Below are positions 1 through 10,199 of a stretch of DNA of 26,375 nucleotides, piece after piece. The notes beneath the pieces are model-generated. The model made no database searches. It worked only from the letters and a program-made list of their open reading frames with translations, and was not told the origin of the DNA. This stretch comes from UBA7887 sp964408735 (GTDB lineage: Bacteria; Pseudomonadota; Alphaproteobacteria; UBA7887): assembly GCA_964408735.1 (NCBI GenBank), contig CAYPAX010000068.1, positions 1-26,375 of the forward strand. Direction: 5' to 3'. Both the position numbers and the translations under genes were made by a program. Position 1 is the first letter of the stretch, and each line of letters opens with the position of its first letter.

Positions 1-53
1 GAATCAGACACAGCGACACGCGTCCAGAGCAGACTTCGTCAACGGGCTGCTAT
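1..53. repeat. 53-bp terminal inverted repeat, left copy
   Basis: Bases 1-53 are the exact reverse complement of 26323-26375; identity stops at base 54 (g against a). The copy is open in the reading frame of the first gene, and the other copy is open in the matching frame of the truncated hydroxylase gene, so both would encode the same peptide ending STGCY. No transposase or resolvase gene is next to it. A chimeric or graph-derived contig end is more likely than a mobile-element end. Confidence 0.9.
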
Positions 54-1885
54 GCGGAAGAGGGCGAGGATCTCGATATCGATCTCGCCGAGCGGGAATA
101 TCTCGAAAGCCTGGTTACGGTCATTGCCGAGCGCAACGGCTTTGCCGAGGAGCCGCGCGGCGCGAATGTGCCGGCCAATGTGGCACGCCTCGGCGTCGCC
201 GGCATCGCTCTGACCGACATTGCCGGCGAGCCCTTGGTGAAGACTGCCGGCATGCCGCCGCCAAGCCCTGAGCTGCGCCAGGCCATGGCCGTGGCTGCGG
301 GTGGCGCGGAGGGGCTCTACGACTTGCACATGGGCACGGCCGACGAGCTGACCATCGGCCTGGCGGTGCCGATCTATGCCGTGCAGGACGAATCCCAGAT
401 CATTGGCGTCGCCGTGGGCCTGAAGCTGGTTGGTGCCGAACTCTTCTCGCGCCTGGTGCAGCCGGGCGAGACCGTGGAAACCGCCGAGACCTATCTCGTG
501 CGCGCCACCGAGAGCAGCGTGGAGTTCATTTCCCCCTGGCGGACGGCAGCGCGCCTTTGGCACGGAATCCGCTGGCGTTGGATAGGGAAGGTCTGGCATC
601 GGCATTTGTCGTGGATTCGCCAGGGGCATCCGCCATCAAGGTTAACTACGACGGCGTCGAGGTGTTGACGACGGGCCGCAAGCTGGCGCGGGCGCCCTGG
701 TATCTGGTGCGCACCGTGCCCACCGCGGCGGCGTTGACGGAGATCCAGACCCGCTCAGCCTGGACCCTGACCATTTTCGTCGCCATCATCGGCGCCCTTG
801 CCGGGGCCATGGTCATCATCTGGTTCTACTCGACCTCCGTGCGCGAGGCCGAGGCGGCGGAGAAATACCGCATCAGCGCGGAGCTGTTTACCAATGTGAC
901 GGAATTCCTGCGCGTGGTGACCGACAACCTTCCCAATCCGATTTTCGCCGTCGATGGCAGCGGCCGATACACCTTCGCGAACATGGCTGCGAGCAAGGAT
1001 GTCGAGATGCATCCGCGCGACATGATGGGCAAGCTCATGTCCGGCGTCATGGGCGCCGCGCGCGCACGCACCTATCAGCGCATCAACGAGCGGGTCATCG
1101 ACAATCAGGTAACCGAGGACGACGTGCAGCGCATCGAGGGCGATAGCGATGCGGATCTTCGTATTCTGCGCTCGAGCCATCTGCCGATCCCGGCCACGGC
1201 GCTGCGGCCTGCCGGCGCGCTGGTGCTGCTCGACGATCTCACCGAGGTCAGCGCCGAGCGTGATCGCCGCGAACGCATTCTGCGCCAGCTCGTGCAGACG
1301 CTGATGGCGGTCGTGGACCGGCGAGATCCCTTCTCCGCCAACCATTCCGCGCGCGTCGCGGAAGTCTCGCGGGCGGTTGCCGAGGAGATGGATCTGTCTC
1401 GCATCGAAGCGGATACGGCCGATATCGCCGCCAGCCTGATCAATCTCGGCAAGGTGCTGGTGCCGCGCGAGCTGCTGACCAAGACTGACGACTTGAGCGA
1501 GGATGAGCGGGAGATCCTGCGCCAGAGCGTGCAAAGCAGCGCCGACCTGTTGGAAGGCGTCGAATTCGACGGACCGGTGGTGCGCACCATTCGCGAAGTG
1601 CAGGAGCGCTGGGACGGCAGTGGCCAGAAAGGCATATCCGGCGAAGACATCGTCCAGGCCGCCCGAATCGTGGCCGTTGCCAACGCTTTCGTCGGCATGG
1701 TCAGTGCACGAGCCTACCGCGATCCGCTGAGCTTCGATCAGGCCAGCGGAATTTTGCAGGAGGGTATCGACAGCGCTTTCGACCGGCGGCCGGTTTCGGC
1801 ATTGGTAAATATTCTCGACAATCGCGGCGGGCGCGAGCGTTGGGAGGCCTATCGCCAGCGCCCCGACCCCGAGGCAGAAGCCTAG
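3..1885 (+). CDS. dCache-TM-PAS sensor protein with degenerate HD-GYP domain; 5'-partial and frameshifted
   Basis: Signalling protein whose start lies outside the window. The reading frame is open from base 3, but a one-base loss in the C run at 532-536 moves it to another frame. Restoring one C joins EFISP to LADGSAPLARNP and gives a continuous protein to the stop at 1885. Domain order: extracytoplasmic dCache-like sensor (about 100-730), one membrane helix (about 769-840), PAS-like domain with NPIFAVDGSGRYTFAN (about 920-1240), then an HD-GYP-like domain (about 1275-1800). The HD-GYP part keeps NHSARV and ERWDGSG. The HD pair is replaced in SLINLGKV, the GYP by GQK, the HHE by VQE, and the VAD-type Asp by VANAF. 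Loss of these metal ligands suggests no c-di-GMP phosphodiesterase activity, and possibly a binding or regulatory role. The frameshift may be a sequencing error or a real lesion. Confidence 0.75.
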
Positions 1886-1907
1886 GACTGCGGCGGAGGA
1901 CGGCACC

Positions 1908-2963
1908 ATGGCGCGTCCCGATCGCGCCGAGCAACTCTCGGCATGTCTCGGTGCCGTCTTCGACGCAGTGATTGCGGCGGAATCGACGCCGCGCTTCATT
2001 AGTGCCTTGGGCGAAATTCTCGACGGCTACGGGTTCGACCTTCTGCTATGCGGTACCGATGCCGAGGGCGCGATCTACGAAATGCCTGCGGTGACGTCGA
2101 GGTTGGGCGAGGTTGATTTCGAGACCGAGCCGAAGCCTGCCAATGATGGTACGGACAATGGGTTCCTGCTGGGGCGGGGACGAGGCAAGGACGACAGCCT
2201 CGGCGACCTGGTCCTGCGCTGCAAGGCCGGGAATCGCGGCAGCGCCGGCAAAGCCATGCTGGAAGATATCGTCGGGCATGTGTTGCGTGCCATGCAGTTG
2301 CACCGCGCGCTGGTTGGCGGCCAGGTGCGTGGCCAGGCGACCAATATCGTGCTCGACTCCCTGCCCATGGGCGTCATCCTGGTCAATGCCGAGGCACGTA
2401 TTCTCCAGGTCAACCGCATGGCCGAGGAATTCCTGGCGATGGGTGACGGGCTGCGGGCCGATACAGCGGGGTTGGCGGCGTCGTCGCCCCACGACAGCGA
2501 GCGCCTTCGCGAAATGGTTACGCAAGTGGCGACGGCCGATGTGGATGCGCCTGCCACACCTGTCGGTGTCCTGCGCCTCGAACGTCCCTCGCTCGAAACA
2601 CCATGGCAAATTGTTGCCTTGCCCGTGCACGCACGGCGCCGCGCCGATACGGTGTCCGAGGTTGCCGCCCTGTTCGTGACCGAGACCGCTATCGGCGGGC
2701 CGTCGGGCATTCCGCCGGAGGCGCTGGTGAGGCTGTTCGACCTGACACCGGCGGAGGCGCGGCTGCTGGTGGCGCTGGTCGAAGGCATGGCGCTCGACGA
2801 GACCGCCAAGAGCTTCGGTGTCAGCAAGAACACGCTGCGCAATCAGTTGAACCAGGTGTTCCGCAAGACCGAGACCAACAAGCAGTCCGAGCTGGTGCGC
2901 CTGGTGCTCTCAAGCCCGGCGCCGGTGCTCATTCGCCGCCAGCGTGATAAGGAGGATGGCTAG
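1908..2963 (+). CDS. PAS domain-containing LuxR-type transcriptional regulator
   Basis: DNA-binding regulator of 351 residues. The C-terminal 60 residues or so (about 275-335) form a LuxR/GerE helix-turn-helix: FDLTPAEARLLVALVEG, then DETAKSFGVSKNTLRNQL and a closing KTETNKQSELVRLVL. The central part (about 145-250) resembles a PAS domain, with LDSLPMGVILVNAEARILQVN. The N-terminal 140 residues are unassigned. There is no phosphoacceptor receiver domain, so control is probably by a ligand or by interaction. The ATG start has a good ribosome binding site (GGAGGA, 7 bases upstream). It follows the degenerate HD-GYP gene by 22 bases and precedes the methyltransferase by 3 bases, suggesting cotranscription. 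Targets are unknown. Confidence 0.85.
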   Translation: MARPDRAEQLSACLGAVFDAVIAAESTPRFISALGEILDGYGFDLLLCGTDAEGAIYEMPAVTSRLGEVDFETEPKPANDGTDNGFLLGRGRGKDDSLGDLVLRCKAGNRGSAGKAMLEDIVGHVLRAMQLHRALVGGQVRGQATNIVLDSLPMGVILVNAEARILQVNRMAEEFLAMGDGLRADTAGLAASSPHDSERLREMVTQVATADVDAPATPVGVLRLERPSLETPWQIVALPVHARRRADTVSEVAALFVTETAIGGPSGIPPEALVRLFDLTPAEARLLVALVEGMALDETAKSFGVSKNTLRNQLNQVFRKTETNKQSELVRLVLSSPAPVLIRRQRDKEDG

Positions 2964-2966
2964 AGC

Positions 2967-3803
2967 ATGACCGAAGACGTTCGGCGCATTCATGGATATT
3001 ACTCTCCCAACGATTTGTATAAAAAAATCATTGATGGCCTCAACGAGCTTGGCACGGATTTGTCGAAAGTCTCACTGGATGATCTTCAGCCCGTGGATGA
3101 ATTTCATATCCGGGGCGACACCGCTACCAAAGAGCTGATCGCGCTTTGCGGCTTTACGCCTGATATGCATATTCTGGACGTGGGCTGCGGCATCGGTGGC
3201 TCCGCGCGTCGCTTATCACAGGAAACGGGCTGCCGCGTGACCGGCATAGACTTGAGCGACGAATACATCGATACCGCACAACGACTGACAGGGCTGCTCA
3301 ATATGCAGGATCGGGTTGCGTTTGAGGCGGCCAGTGCATTGGCATTGCCGTTCGATGACAATGCGTTCGACGGCGCCTGGTCACTGCAGATGAACATGAA
3401 TATCTACGATAAGCTGGGCTGGCTGAAGGAAGTCTATCGCGTTCTCAAGCCCGGTTGCCGGGCTGTCCTGTATGAAGTTTGCGGCAACAAGAACACGCCG
3501 CAGCATTTCCCGGTGCCTTGGGCGCAAGACAGTTCCATGAGCTTTCTGGTGCCGCCGGATTCATTTCGAGATGTCATAACGTCCGCCGGTTTCGATATCG
3601 CGGTTTGGCATGACAAGACCGATCTTGCGCGAGACGCTTTTGCGCAAGTTCAAGAGCCCGCGGGCGAGCCGAATTTGCCGGTGCTGGGGGTCTATATGCT
3701 GGTGGGCAAAGACATCGCTACCAAAGCCTATAATCTGCATCGCAATCTTGAGGAGGAACGCGTCAGCCTGATCGAAACCGTTGCGGTAAGGCCCAACACC
3801 TAA
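2967..3803 (+). CDS. class I SAM-dependent methyltransferase
   Basis: Cytosolic methyltransferase of 278 residues. Motif I, ILDVGCGIGGSARRL, sits at residues 69-83; the acidic residue of motif II follows in VTGIDLSDEYI, and DDNAFDGAWSLQMNMNI with the LKEVYRVLKPG helix completes the Rossmann fold. The overall pattern resembles UbiE/Coq5 and glycine-sarcosine or phosphoethanolamine methyltransferase relatives; the substrate cannot be read from the sequence. The ATG start is supported by a strong AAGGAGG at 2948-2954, inside the end of the upstream luxR gene. The gene is visibly more AT-rich than its neighbours (runs such as tataaaaaaatcattg near 3018, and codons such as tta and ata), which hints at a different origin. 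Confidence 0.85.
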   Translation: MTEDVRRIHGYYSPNDLYKKIIDGLNELGTDLSKVSLDDLQPVDEFHIRGDTATKELIALCGFTPDMHILDVGCGIGGSARRLSQETGCRVTGIDLSDEYIDTAQRLTGLLNMQDRVAFEAASALALPFDDNAFDGAWSLQMNMNIYDKLGWLKEVYRVLKPGCRAVLYEVCGNKNTPQHFPVPWAQDSSMSFLVPPDSFRDVITSAGFDIAVWHDKTDLARDAFAQVQEPAGEPNLPVLGVYMLVGKDIATKAYNLHRNLEEERVSLIETVAVRPNT

Positions 3804-3822
3804 CTTGCTAAGTTCCGGGTCC

Positions 3823-5285
3823 ATGGACGAAACAACGGTTCCGAAATCACCTGGTGGCCGCTTAATGGCTGCGATCGGCCGCATCGGGGCTGATCCTGGC
3901 GACACGGCCGAGGCGCGCCTGCAGAAGACGCTTCTGGTCGCCTCTACCCTGACCATGGCCAGCCTGGCCATCATCTGGGGCGGCATCTATGCAGCCTTTG
4001 GTGAATATGGTGCGGCTGCAATTCCGTGGTCCTATGCCGTCGTCTCGTTCGCCAGCATTGTGCTGTTCGGCAGGATTCGGCGCTACCGAGTCTTCCGCTT
4101 CAGCCAACTGCTGTTTGGCCTGTTTCTGCCGTTCCTGCTGATGGTCGAACTCGGCGGCTTCATAGAGTCCAGTGCGGTGGTGCTATGGTCCTTGATGTCG
4201 CCCCTGGGAGCGTTGGTCTTCTCGGGCCGCCGGGACGCGGGCAGGTGGTTTGCCGCATATGCCATCCTGATCGTGCTCGGCGCGGCTTTCGAGGCTATCC
4301 CTCACGCGCGATCGGAGTTGCCGCAAGCCGCGATCACGGCCCTGTTCGTGATGAATATCGTCGGCGTCTCCGGGGTCGCCATGATGCTCCTGCAATATTT
4401 CGTCGGTGAGCGGAATCTGGCCATGGAAACGCTCGACCGCAAGCACCGCTGGATCACGCGCGCCTTCTCAAGCTACGTGTCGCCGAACCTGGTTCGCTAT
4501 CTGATCGACCACCCGGAAGGACTGAGGCTGGGTGGCGAAAGGCGGGTTTGCTCGTTCGTATTGACTGACTTGGCCGATTTCACGCCGCTGGTCGAGAAGA
4601 CTGATCCGGAAATCGTCGTCTCCACGCTGAACGCCTATCTCGAGGGCATGACCGAAATCATCTTCGCCCACGACGGCACCATAGACCGGATCGTTGGCGA
4701 CTCGATTGCGGTGATGTTCTCGGCACCGGTCGAACAGCCCGATCACGCGGCGCGGGCAGTGTCATGCGCGCTCGCGCTTGACGCCTTCGCCGATAAATTC
4801 GCCGACGCCCGGCGCGCGACCGGTCTCGCCTTCGGCTCTACACGAATAGGGGTCATTCAGGGCCGGTCATCGTCGGCAATGTGGGCAGCGCGGCGCAGCT
4901 GGATTACCGAGCGCTTGGCGACACCATCAATACCGCAGCCAGGCTGGAAAGCGCCAACAGACATGTCGACACCCGCGTTCTTCTCAGCGGCACGACCGTG
5001 GCAGCCTGCGACGACTTGGCGGCGCGGCCGGTCGGAATTCTCCTGCTCAAGGGCAAGAGCGAAGGCATTGAAGCTTTCGAGCCGCTGGAGGGTGGCGCCG
5101 ACGACACCGCCTCTATCGACCAATATCAGGTGGCCTATGCCTGCATGGCATCCAAGGCACCCGACGCATTGGAGACGTTCGAAGCACTGGCCGCCGACAG
5201 TCCCGATGATCGACTGGTGGCGTTTCACCTCCACCGCCTCCGGTCCGGTGAAAGTGGGGCCACTATCGCATTCGAAGAGAAATAG
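3823..5285 (+). CDS. six-TM class III adenylate/guanylate cyclase, frameshifted
   Basis: Membrane-bound nucleotide cyclase. Six hydrophobic helices lie between about 3930 and 4410, followed by a class III catalytic domain. The metal-binding aspartates are visible in VLTDLADFT and IVGDSIAVMF, and the catalytic Asn/Arg pair in LGDTINTAARLE. Position 4863-4864 lacks one C: the upstream frame reads RIGVIQG and the downstream frame continues PVIVGNVGSAAQLDYRALGD, the normal order for this family. The two parts are therefore one gene with a one-base deletion. The residue that is usually Lys before the second metal aspartate is Arg (IDRIVGD), so nucleotide preference is uncertain. The start chosen is the ATG at 3823; an in-frame TTG at 3805 directly after the methyltransferase stop is less likely. 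No clear ribosome binding site was seen. It converges on ureG with a 4-base gap. Confidence 0.8.
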
Positions 5286-5289
5286 GGCT

Positions 5290-5919
5290 TTAGGATTGCG
5301 CCGGATCCAAGCCCGTGCTGCGCAGCACGAACTCCGCCACGGCGCTGACGCCGTTTTCGTCCTTGAGGCAGGTGAAGACGAAGGGGCGTTTGCCGCGCAT
5401 ACGCCGGCTGTCGCGGTCCATCACGTCGAGACTGGCGCCGACCAGCGGCGCGAGATCGGTCTTGTTGATCACCAGCAGGTCGGAGCGCGTTATGCCGGGC
5501 CCACCCTTGCGCGGGATCTTGTCGCCGGCCGAGACGTCGATGACGTATATGGTGATGTCGGCAAGCTCGGGGCTGAAGGTGGCGGCGAGATTGTCGCCGC
5601 CGGATTCGATCAGCAACAGGTCGAGGGCAGGGAAGCGCGCCACGAGATCGTCGATGGCGGCGAGATTGATCGAGGCATCCTCGCGAATTGCGGTGTGCGG
5701 GCAGCCTCCGGTCTCGACACCGACGATGCGCTGCGCATCGAGCGCGCCCGAGCGCACCAGGAACTGGGCATCTTCCTTGGTGTAGATATCGTTGGTGACA
5801 ACGGCGATCTCGAAGCGGTCGCGCAGCGATTTGCAGAGGGCATCGGTCAACGCGGTCTTGCCGGAGCCGACAGGGCCGCCGATGCCGATGCGGGCGGGGC
5901 CGTGCGCAGAACGGGTCAT
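5290..5919 (-). CDS. ureG: urease accessory GTPase UreG
   Basis: SIMIBI-class GTPase of 209 residues that powers nickel delivery to apo-urease together with UreD, UreE and UreF. Visible motifs are the P-loop GIGGPVGSGKTAL near the N-terminus, the Cys-Pro-His metal motif in VETGGCPHTAIREDAS, the ESGGDNLAATFSPEL segment, and VINKTDLAPLVG as guanine-specificity motif. The ATG at 5917-5919 overlaps the ureF stop as ATGA, so this start is preferred; the open frame runs farther upstream but only antisense-like through ureF. It is the last gene of the urt-ure run and ends 4 bases from the convergent cyclase gene, with no clear intrinsic terminator between them. Confidence 0.97.
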   Translation of the reverse strand: MTRSAHGPARIGIGGPVGSGKTALTDALCKSLRDRFEIAVVTNDIYTKEDAQFLVRSGALDAQRIVGVETGGCPHTAIREDASINLAAIDDLVARFPALDLLLIESGGDNLAATFSPELADITIYVIDVSAGDKIPRKGGPGITRSDLLVINKTDLAPLVGASLDVMDRDSRRMRGKRPFVFTCLKDENGVSAVAEFVLRSTGLDPAQS

Positions 5920-6584
5920 GAGCGGAACAACCTCACATATTGGGTTTCGTGGGCGATCGACAGCCAATCGACCATGGGTGTGGCGCTGCCGATCTCGTCG
6001 AGCGCGACGCCCGGTGCACGGTCGGCAGCCATTTGGACTGTCTCGGCGAGGTCGGCGATAACCGCCTGGCCGTCGCTTTGGCCGAGCGGGACGAGGCGCA
6101 TGCCGGCGGAAGCGAGATTGGCGACGAGGCCGTGCAGATAGGCGACGAGGCTGGCCTGGCGCGGCAGCCTGAATGCAGCGCATGCCGTGGCGACGGCGAC
6201 GGGATAAGGGGCGGGATGGAGCAGCTTGTCGAGCCAGGGATGCGGCCAGGCGCGCGTCGTCGCTGTCAGAAAGGCCTCGCCTTGCGCTTCGGATTCGAGC
6301 GCGATCTCCGGCGTCGGGCGTTGCGCCTGAGCGTGAACCGTGATTTCGGCAAGCTCCGACCAAACCTCAGCCGAGGCGGCATCGTAGGCCTGGCAAAAGA
6401 AGCAGGCATCGACCCAACCGTCGCCATGTGAGACAAGGGTCTCCAACCAATCGCGCAAGGTTTCGCGGTCGTGCACCAGACCCGCTTCCACTGCCGCCTC
6501 CAGGGCATGGCTGTAGCTGTAGGCCCCGACCGGATAGCCGGGCGATAGCCACGCCATAAGCGGATAGAGCGCCCGCTCATCCAT
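5916..6584 (-). CDS. ureF: urease accessory protein UreF
   Basis: All-helical chaperone of 222 residues that joins the UreD-UreF-UreG complex and gates GTP hydrolysis during nickel insertion. Family features are the N-terminal LMAWLSPGYPVGAYSYSHALE, the acidic segment around WLETLVSHGDGWVDACFF, and the C-terminal GSATPMVDWLSIAHETQYVRLFRS. The length is normal for the family. It overlaps ureE by 8 bases and ureG by 4, consistent with translational coupling in the accessory-gene end of the operon. Confidence 0.96.
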   Translation of the reverse strand: MDERALYPLMAWLSPGYPVGAYSYSHALEAAVEAGLVHDRETLRDWLETLVSHGDGWVDACFFCQAYDAASAEVWSELAEITVHAQAQRPTPEIALESEAQGEAFLTATTRAWPHPWLDKLLHPAPYPVAVATACAAFRLPRQASLVAYLHGLVANLASAGMRLVPLGQSDGQAVIADLAETVQMAADRAPGVALDEIGSATPMVDWLSIAHETQYVRLFRS

Positions 6585-7016
6585 GACGGTGATAGGCGCC
6601 GGCTTCGGGTTGGAAAGGGGCCGTCAGACGCTTCGTCTCGTTGCCGAGTCCTTCGATCATATCGACGAGCACCGGGTCGTGGCGGAAGCGGATGGCGCCG
6701 GCTAGCACCTGTGCGGGAACATGACGATTGCCGAGATGCCAGGCGAGACGGGCGAGACCCTCCGGGCTGTCACAGGGCACTTCGACCAGCGCCTCGGACG
6801 CCGCGCGGACGCAAATCCAGCGATCGTCATCAAGCATCAGGCCGTCGCCCTCGGCGAGCCTGACCACGGACGGCAGGTCTAGCAGGAAGGCGGAGCCGGA
6901 ATCGCAGCGCAGACGAATGCGGCGGCGCACCCGGTCCTCGTAGTCGAGCGTTACCGTGTCGGCGGCACTGTCGGCAGGCCAACTGCCGGCGGGCGCGGTG
7001 TCGACAACCCGTTGCA

Positions 7017-7017
<1 letters not shown>
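6577..7017 (-). CDS. ureE: urease nickel metallochaperone UreE
   Basis: Nickel-binding metallochaperone of 146 residues. It has the N-terminal peptide-binding-like domain (about residues 20-80, with DLPSVVRLAEGDGLMLDDDRW) and the C-terminal metal-binding domain with the hallmark LAWHLGNRHVPAQV and HDPVLVDMIEGLG. The C-terminus ends in a short HRHG only, so it lacks the long His-rich tail found in Klebsiella UreE and probably carries fewer nickel ions. The ATG overlaps the ureC stop by one base, and the gene end overlaps ureF by 8 bases. Confidence 0.95.
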
Positions 7018-8720
<1,703 letters not shown>

Positions 8721-8723
8721 CGC

Positions 8724-9035
8724 TCAGTCCTCCAGCTTGCCCATGACGGCCTGGTTGAAGCCGAACACGCGCCGAAGGCCCTCGAAGGCGACCAGGGTGA
8801 CCTCGCGCGTTTGACCAGGCTCGAAGCGCACGGCGGTGCCGGCGGGAATATCGAGCCTCTGCCCGCGTGCGGCCTCGCGGTCGAAGGAAAGCCCGCTATT
8901 GGTTTCGGCGAAGTGGTAGTGGCTGCCCACCTGCACCGGCCGGTCGCCGGTATTGACCACGCTGACGGTGGTCGTCTCGCGGCCTTCGTTGAGCGTGATA
9001 TCGCCATCCGCTGTCATGATTTCTCCGGGGATCAT
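8724..9035 (-). CDS. ureB: urease subunit beta UreB
   Basis: Small structural urease subunit of 103 residues, which assembles with UreA and UreC into the (UreABC)3 complex. Recognised from MIPGEIMTADGDITLNEGR at the N-terminus, VGSHYHFAETNSGLSFDR in the middle and RRVFGFNQAVMGKLED at the end. The ATG start has a strong GAGGAGG ribosome binding site 5 bases upstream. UreA and UreB are separate genes here, unlike the fused forms of Helicobacter. It lies 10 bases after ureA and 3 bases before ureC. Confidence 0.98.
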   Translation of the reverse strand: MIPGEIMTADGDITLNEGRETTTVSVVNTGDRPVQVGSHYHFAETNSGLSFDREAARGQRLDIPAGTAVRFEPGQTREVTLVAFEGLRRVFGFNQAVMGKLED

Positions 9036-9045
9036 CGCGTCCTCC

Positions 9046-9348
9046 TCAACGGATCGGATCGTGCACGGTGACCAGCTTGGTCCCGTCGGGAAAGGTCGCC
9101 TCGACCTGTATGTCGTGGATCATTTCGGCAATGCCCTCCATGACCTGGGCACGCCCGATAACACTGGCGCCGGACTGCATGAGGTCGGCAACCGTCTTGC
9201 CGTCGCGCGCGCCTTCGACCACATGGTCTGTGATCAGGGCGATGGCTTCCGGGTGGTTGAGCTTGACGCCGCGCTCGAGGCGCTGGCGCGCCACCATGGC
9301 GGCCATCGAGACCAGAAGCTTGTCTTTTTCCCTGGGTGTCAGGTTCAC
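9046..9348 (-). CDS. ureA: urease subunit gamma UreA
   Basis: Smallest urease subunit, 100 residues. The preferred start is the GTG at 9346-9348, giving the canonical N-terminus MNLTPREKDKLL and the family length of 100 residues, with a GGGGAG ribosome binding site 7 bases upstream. A longer frame from a TTG at 9366 would overlap the ureD stop and add six atypical residues. Typical sequence includes RGVKLNHPEAIALITDHVVEG and the C-terminal VEATFPDGTKLVTVHDPI. It follows ureD closely and precedes ureB. Confidence 0.97.
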   Translation of the reverse strand: MNLTPREKDKLLVSMAAMVARQRLERGVKLNHPEAIALITDHVVEGARDGKTVADLMQSGASVIGRAQVMEGIAEMIHDIQVEATFPDGTKLVTVHDPIR

Positions 9349-9362
9349 TGTCTTGCTCCCCG

Positions 9363-10199
9363 TCAATGATGCCAGAGGGTAGGCAGGGTTGGTGTTCGGC
9401 CCAAAGCAGAAGCGCGAAAGTGGCGCCAGAAGCTGCCCACCGCCTCGCGCAAACGATGTGGCTCCTTGCCGAGCCAGCGACAGATCAGCACGTTGCCGAG
9501 CACGGTGGCCCCGGACAGGGACTCAGGCAACAGCGCCCGCGCCTCGTCGAGCCGGTCCGCGGCATCGTCCGCCAGGTAGATTGCCGTGGCAAGGGACCGC
9601 GCGCCGTCCAATCCGGCCCTGGCCGCGCTGAGCCGGGCGATATCACCGTCGAGATGCAGGGCATCGAGCCAGGCCAGCTTGCCGCAATCCTCGACCCGCC
9701 AGCGGTCGAACAGGCTGCCGGTGCGTACGCTTTCGTCCATGCCCAGGCGCCCGAGGACAAGGATCTCACCGGCCAGGATTCGCGCGCCGGGCTCGCGGCG
9801 TACAGTGGTCTGCCTTTTGAGCTTTGCCGCATCGAACAGGATGGTGCCCTGGGGCAGCCATTCCAATCGGGAATCGCGGCGTGCCGTCAATGTCACATCG
9901 ACCACGGCCGTTGCGCCGGTGGAGCGATAGACCTTCTCCGCCGCTTGGCCGATCAGCAGCGCATCGCCGCCGGCAACGCAATCGATCTCGACCCTGTGAC
10001 GGTCGCCGCCGACAATGCCGCCTGCCGTGTTGACGAGGATTCCCGTCTGCGGCTCGCCGCCATCGACGCGGGGGCGCAGCAGCCTCAGTGGTTGGCGCTG
10101 GTAGATGTCACCAAAAGCGCCGCCCGCGCCCACGCTGGCCCGGACTTCGCCGTCGGCAGCGGGCGCCTCAGACGGTAAGGTGACGGCGGACATCGTCAT
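9363..10199 (-). CDS. ureD: urease accessory protein UreD
   Basis: Scaffold protein (UreD/UreH family) that binds apo-urease and connects it to UreF and UreG for nickel transfer. Recognised from LVNTAGGIVGGDRHRVEIDC, the GQAAEKVYRSTG segment, LEWLPQGTILFDAA and the GEILVLGRLGMDE block. The start chosen is the ATG at 10197-10199 (278 residues), which has GGAGAG 8 bases upstream; a second ATG lies two codons later at 10193, and a TTG at 10229 is less likely. It overlaps the end of urtE by 32 bases, which ties the urease genes to the transporter genes in one transcription unit. Confidence 0.95.
   Translation of the reverse strand: MTMSAVTLPSEAPAADGEVRASVGAGGAFGDIYQRQPLRLLRPRVDGGEPQTGILVNTAGGIVGGDRHRVEIDCVAGGDALLIGQAAEKVYRSTGATAVVDVTLTARRDSRLEWLPQGTILFDAAKLKRQTTVRREPGARILAGEILVLGRLGMDESVRTGSLFDRWRVEDCGKLAWLDALHLDGDIARLSAARAGLDGARSLATAIYLADDAADRLDEARALLPESLSGATVLGNVLICRWLGKEPHRLREAVGSFWRHFRASALGRTPTLPTLWHH

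Noticed and set aside
755..1999. A 414-codon minus-strand frame over the HD-GYP gene
   Set aside because: Composition and lack of family motifs mark it as an antisense shadow; the plus strand has PAS and HD-GYP landmarks.
5286..5289. Bidirectional terminator between the cyclase gene and ureG
   Set aside because: The gap is 4 bases, and I see no GC stem followed by a T run on either strand.
3805..6141. A 778-codon open frame starting as the cyclase and running through the ureG/ureF region
   Set aside because: After about 4863 it leaves the cyclase frame and then runs antisense to ureG and ureF. The true C-terminal cyclase part is in another frame to 5285.
5920..6363. Upstream extension of ureG
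   Set aside because: It lies wholly over ureF, has no UreG-like sequence, and the ATGA overlap gives the natural start at 5919.
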